Assembly (NCBI RefSeq): GCF_003367375.1
Contig: NZ_CP031416.1
Location: 813,501 to 877,500, forward strand
Direction of reading: 5' to 3'
Length of the DNA: 64,000 bases
Source of the DNA: Gallaecimonas mangrovi
Lineage (GTDB): Bacteria > Pseudomonadota > Gammaproteobacteria > Enterobacterales > Gallaecimonadaceae
The notes below the pieces were generated by a model. That model was not told the DNA's origin, ran no database searches, and was given only the letters and a program-made list of their open reading frames with translations. Below are positions 54,175 to 62,927 of the stretch, one piece after another. A program made the position numbers and the translations under genes. Every line of letters begins with the position of its first letter. Within the stretch, counting starts at the first letter, position 1.

Positions 54175-54916
54175 TATCAGCGCTGAGCACACCAAGCTGT
54201 GTGCTCAGCGCTTTGATATCACCTTCAAGCTGTTCCAACTTATGACGAATTTCCCTGTGATTGAGCTCTTCTGTTTCACTGCGCCGGGTGAGTTTGGCGG
54301 CCATTAAACCGGTTAAACCACCAAATAACGACACCCCCGAGATAATCAACACCGCGCTTATTACCCTGCCTGCGGTAGTAACGGGGTAATAGTCGCCATA
54401 GCCAACGGTAGAAATAGTTACCAGCGACCACCAAATGGCGTCTTCTGCCGAGTGAATATTGGAATGGGGGTTAGCGGCTTCTGCCATCAATATGGCAATG
54501 GAGCTGCCGCCTATCACCAGTACTAAAATCACCAGCATGGTTGCCAGCACCACGTTGGTGCTTTCTTTCATCAGCTGCTGAATAACCTGGTTGGCCATGC
54601 GCAAAATGCGCAGCACCCTTATCACTTGAAAGAGCCGCCCGTAGCGCAGTACGTCTATCACCGGGATGCTGGAGATAAGGTCAATCCAATGGGTTTTAAA
54701 AAAGGCCCATTTTTGTTTGGCGCGTACCAGGCCAACCGTAAAGCGGGTCAGGAAAATCACGCAAACGCCATTGTCGATAAGCAGCAGCAATTCCCGCTCG
54801 TCATGATTGACCGGCGCAAATTGCAGCGCCAGCACCACGGCTACGGCCACTACCGACAGCACCATCATCGCCAGTTCAATGGGCGTGGGTGCCAGCACCC
54901 TTAATTCGGGTTTCAC
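54092..54916 (-). CDS. voltage-gated-type potassium channel (ion transporter)
   Basis: 274 residues, GTG start at 54916 with AAGGACA 9 nt upstream; this starts only two bases after the stop codon of the preceding gene. Six membrane segments, an S4-like RLFQVIRVLRILRMANQ stretch and the selectivity filter TVGYGDYYP near residue 175. A C-terminal coiled coil (HKLEQLEGDIKALSTQ) follows. It shares 83 bp with the end of ygiF on the other strand. It ends an operon with yjfI and two small genes. Confidence 0.88.
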   Translation of the reverse strand: MKPELRVLAPTPIELAMMVLSVVAVAVVLALQFAPVNHDERELLLLIDNGVCVIFLTRFTVGLVRAKQKWAFFKTHWIDLISSIPVIDVLRYGRLFQVIRVLRILRMANQVIQQLMKESTNVVLATMLVILVLVIGGSSIAILMAEAANPHSNIHSAEDAIWWSLVTISTVGYGDYYPVTTAGRVISAVLIISGVSLFGGLTGLMAAKLTRRSETEELNHREIRHKLEQLEGDIKALSTQLGVLSADIRARIPADSAPADATDPSPPPKTGACD

Positions 54917-54917
54917 G

Positions 54918-55250
54918 TTAATTGTCCTTAAGTAACGTATCTGCTTGCTCTGCCAATTCTTGCATGACTTTTTTCTTAATTTCCAATTGGTCGTCGGCGG
55001 CAACACCGTAACGTTTGCCCAAACGTTGGTAGTCGTCGCCGTTGAGAGTCACCGTTAGCCGCGGCCGTTTCGGGCGGGTAGTAACGGGAAGCTCAAGCAT
55101 GCTGCGAATTTGGTCGGACGGGCTCAGCCCTTCTTCAAGGGCCGCTAGGCGAATGGCATATTGCAGCCGGGTATCTAAATCGAATGCCACCTGTACCGCC
55201 TTCATGGCGGCGATGGAAGACGCCCACTTTTGCTCCAGCTTTTTACTCAT
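54918..55250 (-). CDS. conserved hypothetical protein, YjfI operon
   Basis: 110 residues from the ATG at 55250, which has GGAG 5 nt upstream; a TTG at 55253 is also in frame. It overlaps the previous gene's stop by 8 bp. Soluble, helical; RLQYAIRLAALEEGLSPSDQIRSML resembles ribbon-helix-helix-like elements, but the family is not recognised. Sits between the coiled-coil gene and the channel gene, so it is probably an accessory of that membrane system. Confidence 0.75.
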   Translation of the reverse strand: MSKKLEQKWASSIAAMKAVQVAFDLDTRLQYAIRLAALEEGLSPSDQIRSMLELPVTTRPKRPRLTVTLNGDDYQRLGKRYGVAADDQLEIKKKVMQELAEQADTLLKDN

Positions 55251-55809
55251 CAAGCTCCCCTTTTAGCCTTTTTAGCACGCTGGTGGCGTTACTTTGAGGC
55301 GTGTTTTTAGGGGCTTTGGGCGAGCTGGCTTCACGCTCACGAATGGCATTAATCGCCGCTTTGGTGCCGCCTTTGGGGCGGCTTAATAGCGGCGCCAGGG
55401 TGCCTTCCATGCGGGCCAGCTCTTTAGCGGCGCTCAACAGGCTGAGCTGGCGGCGAAGGTCAATAAGCTGCCTTTCTAGCTGCAGATACAGCTGTTGCTG
55501 CTGGCTAAGGTGTTGCTGTTGGTTAACCAGCGCCGCTTGCTGGTTTTCAAGGGCTGCTAGCTGCTCGGCTGCGGTGTTGAGCGTGGCGGTGTCAGCCTTG
55601 GCTAGCATTGCCTTTAACCGGCTTTCTTCGGCGCTAATTCGGGTGCTCAGTTGCTGCTGTTGCTCGGCTAACAGTGGCAACTGCTGCTGCCATTTTGGCT
55701 GCTGCTTGGCTAAATGGTCGCGCTCCCTCTGCGCGGCTTTTATCGCCTGTTCAATGTTTTTGCTATTAGGCTGGGACTTGGCAGCCAGCAGATCTTTTAA
55801 CAGCGTCAT
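55243..55809 (-). CDS. coiled-coil hypothetical protein, YjfI operon
   Basis: 188 residues, almost wholly Gln/Leu/Ala-rich coiled coil from about residue 20 to 150. No membrane segment. In E. coli the position after yjfI is held by yjfJ, a PspA/IM30 protein of 232 residues; this one is shorter and no clear PspA motif is visible, so it is a functional analogue at most. It starts at the A shared with the yjfI TGA. Confidence 0.75.
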   Translation of the reverse strand: MTLLKDLLAAKSQPNSKNIEQAIKAAQRERDHLAKQQPKWQQQLPLLAEQQQQLSTRISAEESRLKAMLAKADTATLNTAAEQLAALENQQAALVNQQQHLSQQQQLYLQLERQLIDLRRQLSLLSAAKELARMEGTLAPLLSRPKGGTKAAINAIREREASSPKAPKNTPQSNATSVLKRLKGELDE

Positions 55810-56246
55810 CAGCAGGCCTCCAGAAAATGACTCATGTCATCCAGGATGTCTAAGGTGTTGTCCGACAACACCACCAGCTCATGCTCAATATCAAAAAGGC
55901 TGGAATGCACCGACAAGGCGCCAAAAATGACAAAACGCTCGCCCATTTTGGCAAAGGCCGACAACGGCATGGGAATATTCAGCTCCAGCATGGTTTCCAG
56001 CATGGCAACGCGCTTGTCAGCGTTAACTTCGCTTTCGTCCCACAAAAAACTCATCACCAGCACTTGATCTTCGGCCACCGATAAAAAGATGGGCAGCTCT
56101 TCCCGGCCTTGCACCACAATTTGTAAAACCTCGACATCGCCAGTTATTGGCAGGCAGTCAAAGCTGCAGCCGGTGGGGCTGTTTTCGGCCAAACCGTTTA
56201 GGTGGCGGGCGATAATATCGGCAGTTACTGGCTGAGTGGCTGGCAC
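55809..56246 (-). CDS. yjfI: DUF2170 family protein YjfI
   Basis: 145 residues, GTG start at 56246. IFLSVAEDQVLVMSFLWDE and MPLSAFAKMGERFVIFGALS are DUF2170 (YjfI) features. Function not known; genes of this group are usually beside PspA-like, ion-channel and glutathionylspermidine-related genes. First gene of a four-gene operon with overlapping ends. Divergent from glnE. Confidence 0.82.
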   Translation of the reverse strand: MPATQPVTADIIARHLNGLAENSPTGCSFDCLPITGDVEVLQIVVQGREELPIFLSVAEDQVLVMSFLWDESEVNADKRVAMLETMLELNIPMPLSAFAKMGERFVIFGALSVHSSLFDIEHELVVLSDNTLDILDDMSHFLEAC

Positions 56247-56304
56247 GAGGGGGCCTTTGGGTTTTATGCTCTCAATGCCCTTTGTCTAACAAAATCGACA
56301 TAAT

Positions 56305-59136
56305 ATGTCTACCGAGCAACTTTTAGTCCGTCAGGCGGATAAAGCCCTTAATAGCTTGATTGAGCGCCATCCGCATTGTTTAGAAGGCCTGAGCGAAGCC
56401 CAGTTGGAACGGCTGCGCCAGGGTCTGAGTTGCTCTGATTTTTTACTGGCGCAGCTGCTGCGCCACCCCGATTGGCTACCTTGGTTATTGGCGCAAACCG
56501 AAGCCAGTATCCAAGGGGGCCCCTGGCAGCCGCCGCTGGCAGAAAGCCTTGCCGAGACTGAGGTGCAAAGCTTGCTGCGCCAATTTCGCCACCGCTATTT
56601 ATCGGCCCTGGCACTGTTGGGGGCTAACCAGAACATTGCTGAAGTGACGCGCCTACATTGCCTGTCGAATCTTGCTGAAGGGCTTATCAGTGGCGCCCGT
56701 GACTGGGTATATCAGCAGCAATGCCAGCTGCGCGGCACACCCACCGATAGCGACGGCAACGCGGTGCCCTTGCTGGTGCTGGGTATGGGGAAACTCGGGG
56801 GCAGCGAGCTTAATTTTTCCTCTGATATTGACCTGATTTTTGTTTACCCCAGAAGCGGTTCAACCCAAGGCGGCCGCAAGGAAATTGATAATCACGAGTT
56901 TTTTACTCGCCAGGGCCAAAAACTCATTCAATTGCTAGATGCCGTTACCGAAGACGGCTTTGCCTATCGCGTGGATATGCGGCTAAGGCCCTTTGGCGAC
57001 TCTGGCCCCTTGGTGATGTCTTTTGACGCATTGGAAGATTACTACCAGTCACAAGGGCGCGAGTGGGAGCGCTATGCCATGGTGAAAGGGCGGCTGATGG
57101 GCGGCGGCCTGGGTTATGGCGAAGAGCTAGAACAGCTATTGCGGCCCTTTGTTTATCGCCGTTATTTGGATTACTCGGCCATTCATTCCCTGCGCGATAT
57201 GAAGCGGCTGATTGAAGCCGAAGTGCGCCGCCGCGGCTTAACCGACAACATCAAATTGGGCGCGGGCGGCATTCGCGAAGTGGAGTTTTTGGTTCAGGTC
57301 TTTCAGCTTATCCGCGGCGGCCGTGAACCGGCGCTGCGTACCCCTTCGCTACTGGCAGCGCTGGTGATGCTACCTGAACTTGGCGCTATCTCTGACGCCG
57401 AAGCCCAGGCGTTAAGGGCGGCCTATTTGTTTCTTCGGACCAGCGAAAACAACTTGCAAGCCATCAACGACGAGCAAACCCAAACCTTACCTACCGAGCC
57501 CCTAAATCGGGCGCGCTTGGCCACCATGCAAGGGTTCGGCAGTTTTGAAGCCTACCTAAAAGCCCTTACCGGGCATCAACAGCTGGTACATGGCCTGTTT
57601 CGCGAAGTGATAAGCGAGGAAGGCCCCGAGCAAGAAACCCCAGAGCCACTTAGAACCCTGATGGCAGCGCCCTGGTCCCGCGATGAAGTCATTAGCGCTT
57701 TTCGTGAAGAAGCGCTGCCCGAGCCAGAGGCGTTGGCCGACGCCTTTTTGTCGTTAAAAGAAAACCTTAGCCGGCGCAGTATCGGCGAGCGTGGCCGTAA
57801 GCAACTGGAAAACCTCTTGCCGCAGTTATTGTTAGGGTTAAAAGAGCAGCTGCAACCGGTGAAAACCTTGGCCCGGTTAGGCAAGCTTATTGAGCAGGTC
57901 GCCAGCCGCACCGCCTATTTGGAGCTGTTGGTAGAGAACCCCGGTGCCCGGGCGCAGCTGATTAAACTCACCGGCGCCTCGGCTTTTATCAGTGAGCGGC
58001 TGATACAAATGCCGATATTGCTTGATGAGCTTATCGACCCACGCCATTTGTATCAGCCGTTAGGGTTTGACGATTACGCCACCGAGCTGCGCCGTTTTAT
58101 GCTGCGGATTGAGCCGGACGACCAAGAAGGGCAAATGGAGGCGCTACGCCAGTTTAAAGCGGCGCAAACCCTGCGTATTGCTGCGGCCGATGTGACCGGT
58201 GTACTGCCGCTGATGAAAGTGAGCGACCACCTTACTCACCTTGCCGAAACCCTGCTGGCGGCCTGTTTGCCGTTAGCGTGGCAGGATTTGGTCAAACGCC
58301 ATGGTGAACCTGTTGGCCTTAGCGCCGAACACCCTGGCATTTTGGTGGTGGCTTACGGCAAGTTGGGCGGATTAGAGCTTGGCTACAGCTCCGATCTGGA
58401 CTTGGTTTTTCTGACCGACCTTGACGATGACAGTGCCTACCAGGAAACCCCGGGGCCAAGAGCCATTACCGTTAAAGAGTTTTTCTTCAAGCTGGTGCAG
58501 CGGTTAAGCCACTGGCTGACCACCCGTACCTTAAGCGGGGTTTTGTATGACATTGATATGCGCCTTAGGCCATCGGGTGCCTCCGGGCTTTTGGTCAGCA
58601 CCCTTAAAAGTTTCGAGCAATATCAACGGGATGAAGCCTGGCTTTGGGAGCATCAAGCCCTTGTGAGAGCAAGGCCAGTGCTGGGCGACATTGCGCTTCG
58701 TAAGCGCTTTGCCGATATTCGCCTGGCTGCCCTTTGCAAGCCTCGGCAGCCGTTAGCCTTGCAAGAAGAGGTAAGGGCGATGCGCCAGAAAATGCGCCAG
58801 CATCTGGATACGTCAGGCCAGGGCCTGTTTGATGTGAAGCAAGGTCGCGGCGGCATTACCGATATTGAGTTTTTAGTGCAGTATTGGCTGCTGGCCAGCG
58901 GTCAACAGGCGCTGTTTCGTTATTCAGATAATATCCGCCAACTTGACGCGTTAAGTGTGGCAGGGGGGATTGATGCCAGCCTTGCCGAGCGCTTGGCTGA
59001 TATTTACGTCACCCTTCGCCAGCAGCAGCACCGGCTTAGCCTTGATGAAGGCGGGAGGAGGGTGGATGACAACCTGTTCCTTGAAGAGCGCGCCTTTGTC
59101 AGCGCGCTCTGGGATAAGGAACTGGGCACTCAGTAG
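56305..59136 (+). CDS. glnE: glutamine synthetase adenylyltransferase/deadenylase GlnE
   Basis: 943 residues. Two nucleotidyltransferase domains, GMGKLGGSELNFSSDIDL near residue 155 (deadenylation) and AYGKLGGLELGYSSDLDL near 680 (adenylylation), with a helical regulatory region between. It adds or removes AMP on GlnA according to PII state. Its end overlaps lpxL by 7 bp (convergent). Located beside the LPS genes, as in E. coli glnE-hldE. Confidence 0.95.
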   Translation: MSTEQLLVRQADKALNSLIERHPHCLEGLSEAQLERLRQGLSCSDFLLAQLLRHPDWLPWLLAQTEASIQGGPWQPPLAESLAETEVQSLLRQFRHRYLSALALLGANQNIAEVTRLHCLSNLAEGLISGARDWVYQQQCQLRGTPTDSDGNAVPLLVLGMGKLGGSELNFSSDIDLIFVYPRSGSTQGGRKEIDNHEFFTRQGQKLIQLLDAVTEDGFAYRVDMRLRPFGDSGPLVMSFDALEDYYQSQGREWERYAMVKGRLMGGGLGYGEELEQLLRPFVYRRYLDYSAIHSLRDMKRLIEAEVRRRGLTDNIKLGAGGIREVEFLVQVFQLIRGGREPALRTPSLLAALVMLPELGAISDAEAQALRAAYLFLRTSENNLQAINDEQTQTLPTEPLNRARLATMQGFGSFEAYLKALTGHQQLVHGLFREVISEEGPEQETPEPLRTLMAAPWSRDEVISAFREEALPEPEALADAFLSLKENLSRRSIGERGRKQLENLLPQLLLGLKEQLQPVKTLARLGKLIEQVASRTAYLELLVENPGARAQLIKLTGASAFISERLIQMPILLDELIDPRHLYQPLGFDDYATELRRFMLRIEPDDQEGQMEALRQFKAAQTLRIAAADVTGVLPLMKVSDHLTHLAETLLAACLPLAWQDLVKRHGEPVGLSAEHPGILVVAYGKLGGLELGYSSDLDLVFLTDLDDDSAYQETPGPRAITVKEFFFKLVQRLSHWLTTRTLSGVLYDIDMRLRPSGASGLLVSTLKSFEQYQRDEAWLWEHQALVRARPVLGDIALRKRFADIRLAALCKPRQPLALQEEVRAMRQKMRQHLDTSGQGLFDVKQGRGGITDIEFLVQYWLLASGQQALFRYSDNIRQLDALSVAGGIDASLAERLADIYVTLRQQQHRLSLDEGGRRVDDNLFLEERAFVSALWDKELGTQ

Positions 59137-60065
59137 TAGGACGGGTCATCTTCGTTGGGGCGAGTTTTAAAGCGCCGGTGCACCCACATGTATTGCTCAG
59201 GCTGCTTGAGAATTTCCCTGGCGACAATGTGATTAACCAGTTTGGTGTCTTGCACTTCATCGCCACTTGGCAGGGTATTTAAGGCCGGCGAGAAGCTCAG
59301 CTTGTAGCCGGAACCATCTGCCAACCGGGTTTGCACAAAGGGCACCACTTTCGCCTTGCCTTGTTTGGCAAACATCGAGGTGGCGGTGACGGTAGCAGCG
59401 TCGGGCACTGCAAAGAAGGGCACAAAAACGGCGCGGCGGCGGCCGTAGTCTTGGTCGGGGGCATACCACACCACATCGCCTTCACGCAGGGCGTGCACCA
59501 TGCCGCGCACATCGCGCTTATCCACCAAGTATTTATTGGACCGCACCCGGCCGTGATATTGCAGGTATTCCATCAAGGCGTTGTTATGGGGGCGGTAAAA
59601 ACCCACACCGGGCTGCAAGGTGCCGAACATGCGGGCGCCGATTTCCAAGGTAACAAAGTGCATGGCCATCAGGATGACCCCTTGGCCCTTATCCAGCACC
59701 TCTTGTACGTACTCGAAGTTCTCGACCTGCATGTGTTTTTTAATGCGCCACTGCGGCCACCACCAGGCCATGCCGGTTTCTAAAAAGGCGACACCGGTTG
59801 CTTCAAAGTTGGCAATAAGCAGCGCCTGGCGTTCTTGCTCGGATTTTTCGGGAAAGCAGAGCGCTAAATTGCGTTTGGCAATGCGGGCGCGGCTTTTAAG
59901 TAGCTTGCCCAGCAGTCGCCCCAGCAGTTTACCCATGGCAACCTGTAACCGGTAAGGCAACCAAGATACGATATACATCAAGGCCACACCGAGCCAGGTT
60001 AGCCAAAATCGCGGGTGCAACAGTGAAGCGCTAAAACGCGGGGCTTCTATTTTTTTGATTGCCAA
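59130..60065 (-). CDS. lpxL: lauroyl-Kdo2-lipid IVA acyltransferase LpxL family
   Basis: 311 residues from the TTG at 60065 (AIKKIEAPRF), with AAGGAG 9 nt upstream; earlier codons up to 60128 lack family content. N-terminal membrane anchor, catalytic HX4E motif HFVTLE near residue 133, and the YAPDQDYGRR motif near 215. It adds a secondary acyl chain to lipid A. Divergent from hldE. LpxL and LpxM/LpxP share this fold; LpxL is the best fit by length and motif. Confidence 0.88.
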   Translation of the reverse strand: MAIKKIEAPRFSASLLHPRFWLTWLGVALMYIVSWLPYRLQVAMGKLLGRLLGKLLKSRARIAKRNLALCFPEKSEQERQALLIANFEATGVAFLETGMAWWWPQWRIKKHMQVENFEYVQEVLDKGQGVILMAMHFVTLEIGARMFGTLQPGVGFYRPHNNALMEYLQYHGRVRSNKYLVDKRDVRGMVHALREGDVVWYAPDQDYGRRRAVFVPFFAVPDAATVTATSMFAKQGKAKVVPFVQTRLADGSGYKLSFSPALNTLPSGDEVQDTKLVNHIVAREILKQPEQYMWVHRRFKTRPNEDDPSYY

Positions 60066-60211
60066 GAGCCTGCTCTCCTTCCTCAGTGCAACGGGCGGCC
60101 ATTTTAACCTATGTGCAATTGGCGGCAATTGTACGCTAAAGCTGGAACCAAAGTCGGGCGCTTTTGCCTATGGTACTATCGCCTCAATTCGTGAACAGGA
60201 AAGATGCTCCA

Positions 60212-61636
60212 ATGAAACTGAATTTGCCCACTTTCGAGAACGCCAAGGTACTGGTGGTTGGTGACGTAATGCTGGACCGCTATTGGCATGGGGCAACCAA
60301 GCGTATTTCACCCGAGGCGCCGGTGCCGGTGGTGAAGGTAGAACAAAAAGAAGACCGCCCCGGCGGCGCGGCCAACGTCGCGCTGAACGTGGCCGCACTG
60401 GGTGGCAAGGTCGTACTGCAAGGCCTGGTGGGTAATGACGAACCGGCAGCTACCCTGCGTGACACCCTGGCGTCCGTTGGCGTGCATAACGAATTAATGC
60501 CGGTGAGCACCCACCCCACCATCACCAAACTGCGGGTGCTGTCGCGCCATCAGCAGCTGCTGCGCATGGATTTTGAAGATGCCTTTTCGGCTGACAATGC
60601 CCAGGCCCTGCGAGCACCTTTTGATAACGCCTTAGCAAACAGCGATGTGGTTATTTTTTCTGATTACGCCAAAGGCGCCTTGGCCGATGTGGAGCATCTG
60701 ATTGCTCAGGCGCGTGCGGCCGGTAAGAAAGTCTTGGTAGACCCTAAGGGCACCGACTTTGGCCGTTATCGCGGTGCCACCCTGCTAACACCGAACTTAA
60801 GCGAATTTGAAGCCGTGGTTGGCCACTGTCGGGACGAAGACGAGCTCGTTGCCAAAGGTTTGGCCTTGATTGAGCGTTTTGAATTAGAGGCCATGCTGGT
60901 AACCCGCTCTGAGCATGGCATGACCTTATTGCAACAAGGTCTAGCACCTGTGCATTTGCCTGCCACAGCCAAGGAAGTGTTTGATGTTACCGGCGCTGGC
61001 GACACCGTGATTTCCACCTTGGCGTCAGCACTGGCGGCCGGGTGCACCCTGGCCGAATCTTGCGCGCTAGCCAACCTGGCAGCGGGTATTGTGGTTGGTA
61101 AAGTGGGTACTTCCACGGTATCTACCGTTGAGCTGGCCGAAGCCTTGGGGCAGGAGCGGGAACTGGGGTTTGGCGTGCTCAGTGAAGAGCAACTGGTGCT
61201 GGCGGTTCGCGATGCCCAGCGCCGCGGCGAAAAGGTGGTGATGACCAACGGCTGCTTTGACATTCTGCATGCCGGCCATGTCAGTTACTTGCAGCAGGCG
61301 CGTGCCCTTGGTGACCGGCTTATTGTGGCAGTGAACAGCGATGACTCAGTGCGCCGCCTTAAAGGCGATGGTCGCCCGGTGAATAACCTTGAGCGGCGAA
61401 TGGCAGTATTGGCCGCCCTTGGCGCCGTTGATTGGGTGGTGGATTTTTCTGAAGACACCCCGCAGCGCTTGATTGCTCATGTTCTGCCAGACGCGCTGGT
61501 AAAAGGCGGTGATTACAAAATTGAAGACATTGCCGGTGGCAAAGAAGTGATTGAAAACGGTGGCGAGGTGATGGTGCTTGGGTTTGAAGATGGCGTATCT
61601 ACCACCGCCATTATCAACCGCATCAAAAGTAAATGA
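60212..61636 (+). CDS. hldE: bifunctional D-glycero-beta-D-manno-heptose kinase/adenylyltransferase
   Basis: 474 residues from the ATG at 60212 ([18 protein letters not shown]). Ribokinase-type N-terminal domain with the ATP/anion-hole motif DVTGAGDTV near residue 260, then a nucleotidyltransferase domain with [16 protein letters not shown] near 347. It makes ADP-heptose for the LPS core. It overlaps waaA by ATGA, an operon of two LPS genes. Confidence 0.95.
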   Translation: MKLNLPTFENAKVLVVGDVMLDRYWHGATKRISPEAPVPVVKVEQKEDRPGGAANVALNVAALGGKVVLQGLVGNDEPAATLRDTLASVGVHNELMPVSTHPTITKLRVLSRHQQLLRMDFEDAFSADNAQALRAPFDNALANSDVVIFSDYAKGALADVEHLIAQARAAGKKVLVDPKGTDFGRYRGATLLTPNLSEFEAVVGHCRDEDELVAKGLALIERFELEAMLVTRSEHGMTLLQQGLAPVHLPATAKEVFDVTGAGDTVISTLASALAAGCTLAESCALANLAAGIVVGKVGTSTVSTVELAEALGQERELGFGVLSEEQLVLAVRDAQRRGEKVVMTNGCFDILHAGHVSYLQQARALGDRLIVAVNSDDSVRRLKGDGRPVNNLERRMAVLAALGAVDWVVDFSEDTPQRLIAHVLPDALVKGGDYKIEDIAGGKEVIENGGEVMVLGFEDGVSTTAIINRIKSK

Positions 61637-62874
61637 GCCGCTTTTTATACAATCTGGTGCTGACCTGCCTGTTCCCGGTGATTGTGCTTTGGCTGTTTTG
61701 GCCGGGGCGCAAGCAGCACTTTGCAGGGCGAGCCGGTGAACCTTTTGGGCTGGTGCCCAAATTAGGGCAGGTCGATTTGTGGGTGCATGCGGTGAGTGTG
61801 GGTGAAACCATGGCCGCCATACCGCTAATTAAGGCTTGGCGCCAGCAATACCCCAAAGCCAGACTGTTGGTTACCACCAGTTCTCGCACCGGTTATGACC
61901 GCCTGAAAGCCGCCTTTGGCGACAAGCTGGTGCACGCCTATGCCCCCTATGATTTTTGGCTCTGCGTTTGGTTTTTCTTTAAGCGCGTTAAGCCCAAAGC
62001 GCTGTGGGTGATGGAAACCGAGCTGTGGCCTAACTGGCTGGCGTTTTGCAGAAAGCGCCGTATCCCGGTGAAATTGGTCAATGGCCGCCTGTCAGCGAGC
62101 TCCGCTAAGCGTTATCGGCGTTTTAAGGGGCTAACCCGCGGCTTGATGCAGAGCCTGGATAAGGCCTTGGTGCAAACCGCAGAAGAAGCGGCGCGCTTTA
62201 AGGGCCTGGGCCTTGCCGCCAGTAAAATTGAGGTTACCGGCTCGGTGAAATTTGACCTCGATGTCAGCGCCGAGCAGCGCGCGGCGGGCCAAGCTCTGGC
62301 CGCCAGCTTCGGTGAGCGGCCCATTTGGATAGCCGCTTCAACCCACCCGGGTGAAGACACCTTAATGCTGGCGGCGCACAAATCCTTACGGGAACAATTT
62401 CCTGACGCGCTGCTGCTGCTAGTGCCGCGTCACCCGCAACGCTTTGAGGAAGTTGCCAAGCTGCTGGAGCGCCAGGGTTGGGCCTTTGCCCGCCGCTCGT
62501 TAGGGCAGGATGTGACGGCGCAAACCGCAGTGTATCTTGGCGATACTATGGGCGAAATGATGACACTGCTGGGGGCTGCCCAAGTGGCGGTGGTGGCCGG
62601 TTCTTTTGTTAATGTCGGTGGCCACAACCTCTTGGAGCCGGCAGCCTATGCACTGCCAACCCTGACCGGGCCTGTCTATTTTAACTTCAAAGACATTACC
62701 GATGCCTTGGTGGCAGCAGGCAACTGCCAAGTGGTTACGGCAAACGAACTGGCGCCTGCCCTTGCGAGTTTGCTGGCCAGCCCCCATCAGCGCCAGCAGG
62801 CAGGGCTGGCGGGTCTTGAGGTGTTGTCGGCAAATCAGGGGGCGATAAAACGCAGCCTTGACGCGCTCCTATAA
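61633..62874 (+). CDS. waaA: 3-deoxy-D-manno-octulosonic acid transferase
   Basis: 413 residues. N-terminal membrane anchor, GT-B fold with [37 protein letters not shown] and the C-terminal [14 protein letters not shown], all typical of WaaA (KdtA). It adds Kdo residues to lipid IVA at the inner membrane. ATG lies within the hldE stop. A strong terminator follows. Confidence 0.94.
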   Translation: MSRFLYNLVLTCLFPVIVLWLFWPGRKQHFAGRAGEPFGLVPKLGQVDLWVHAVSVGETMAAIPLIKAWRQQYPKARLLVTTSSRTGYDRLKAAFGDKLVHAYAPYDFWLCVWFFFKRVKPKALWVMETELWPNWLAFCRKRRIPVKLVNGRLSASSAKRYRRFKGLTRGLMQSLDKALVQTAEEAARFKGLGLAASKIEVTGSVKFDLDVSAEQRAAGQALAASFGERPIWIAASTHPGEDTLMLAAHKSLREQFPDALLLLVPRHPQRFEEVAKLLERQGWAFARRSLGQDVTAQTAVYLGDTMGEMMTLLGAAQVAVVAGSFVNVGGHNLLEPAAYALPTLTGPVYFNFKDITDALVAAGNCQVVTANELAPALASLLASPHQRQQAGLAGLEVLSANQGAIKRSLDALL

Positions 62875-62901
62875 AAAAGGCCCTCAGTTGAGGGCCTTTT
62901 T
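62874..62901. terminator. bidirectional rho-independent terminator
   Basis: AAAAAGGCCCTCA at 62874-62886 pairs with 62889-62901 around GT, between waaA and tolC. Confidence 0.85.
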
Positions 62902-62927
62902 CTTATTGTGATGACAAACCGTTACCT

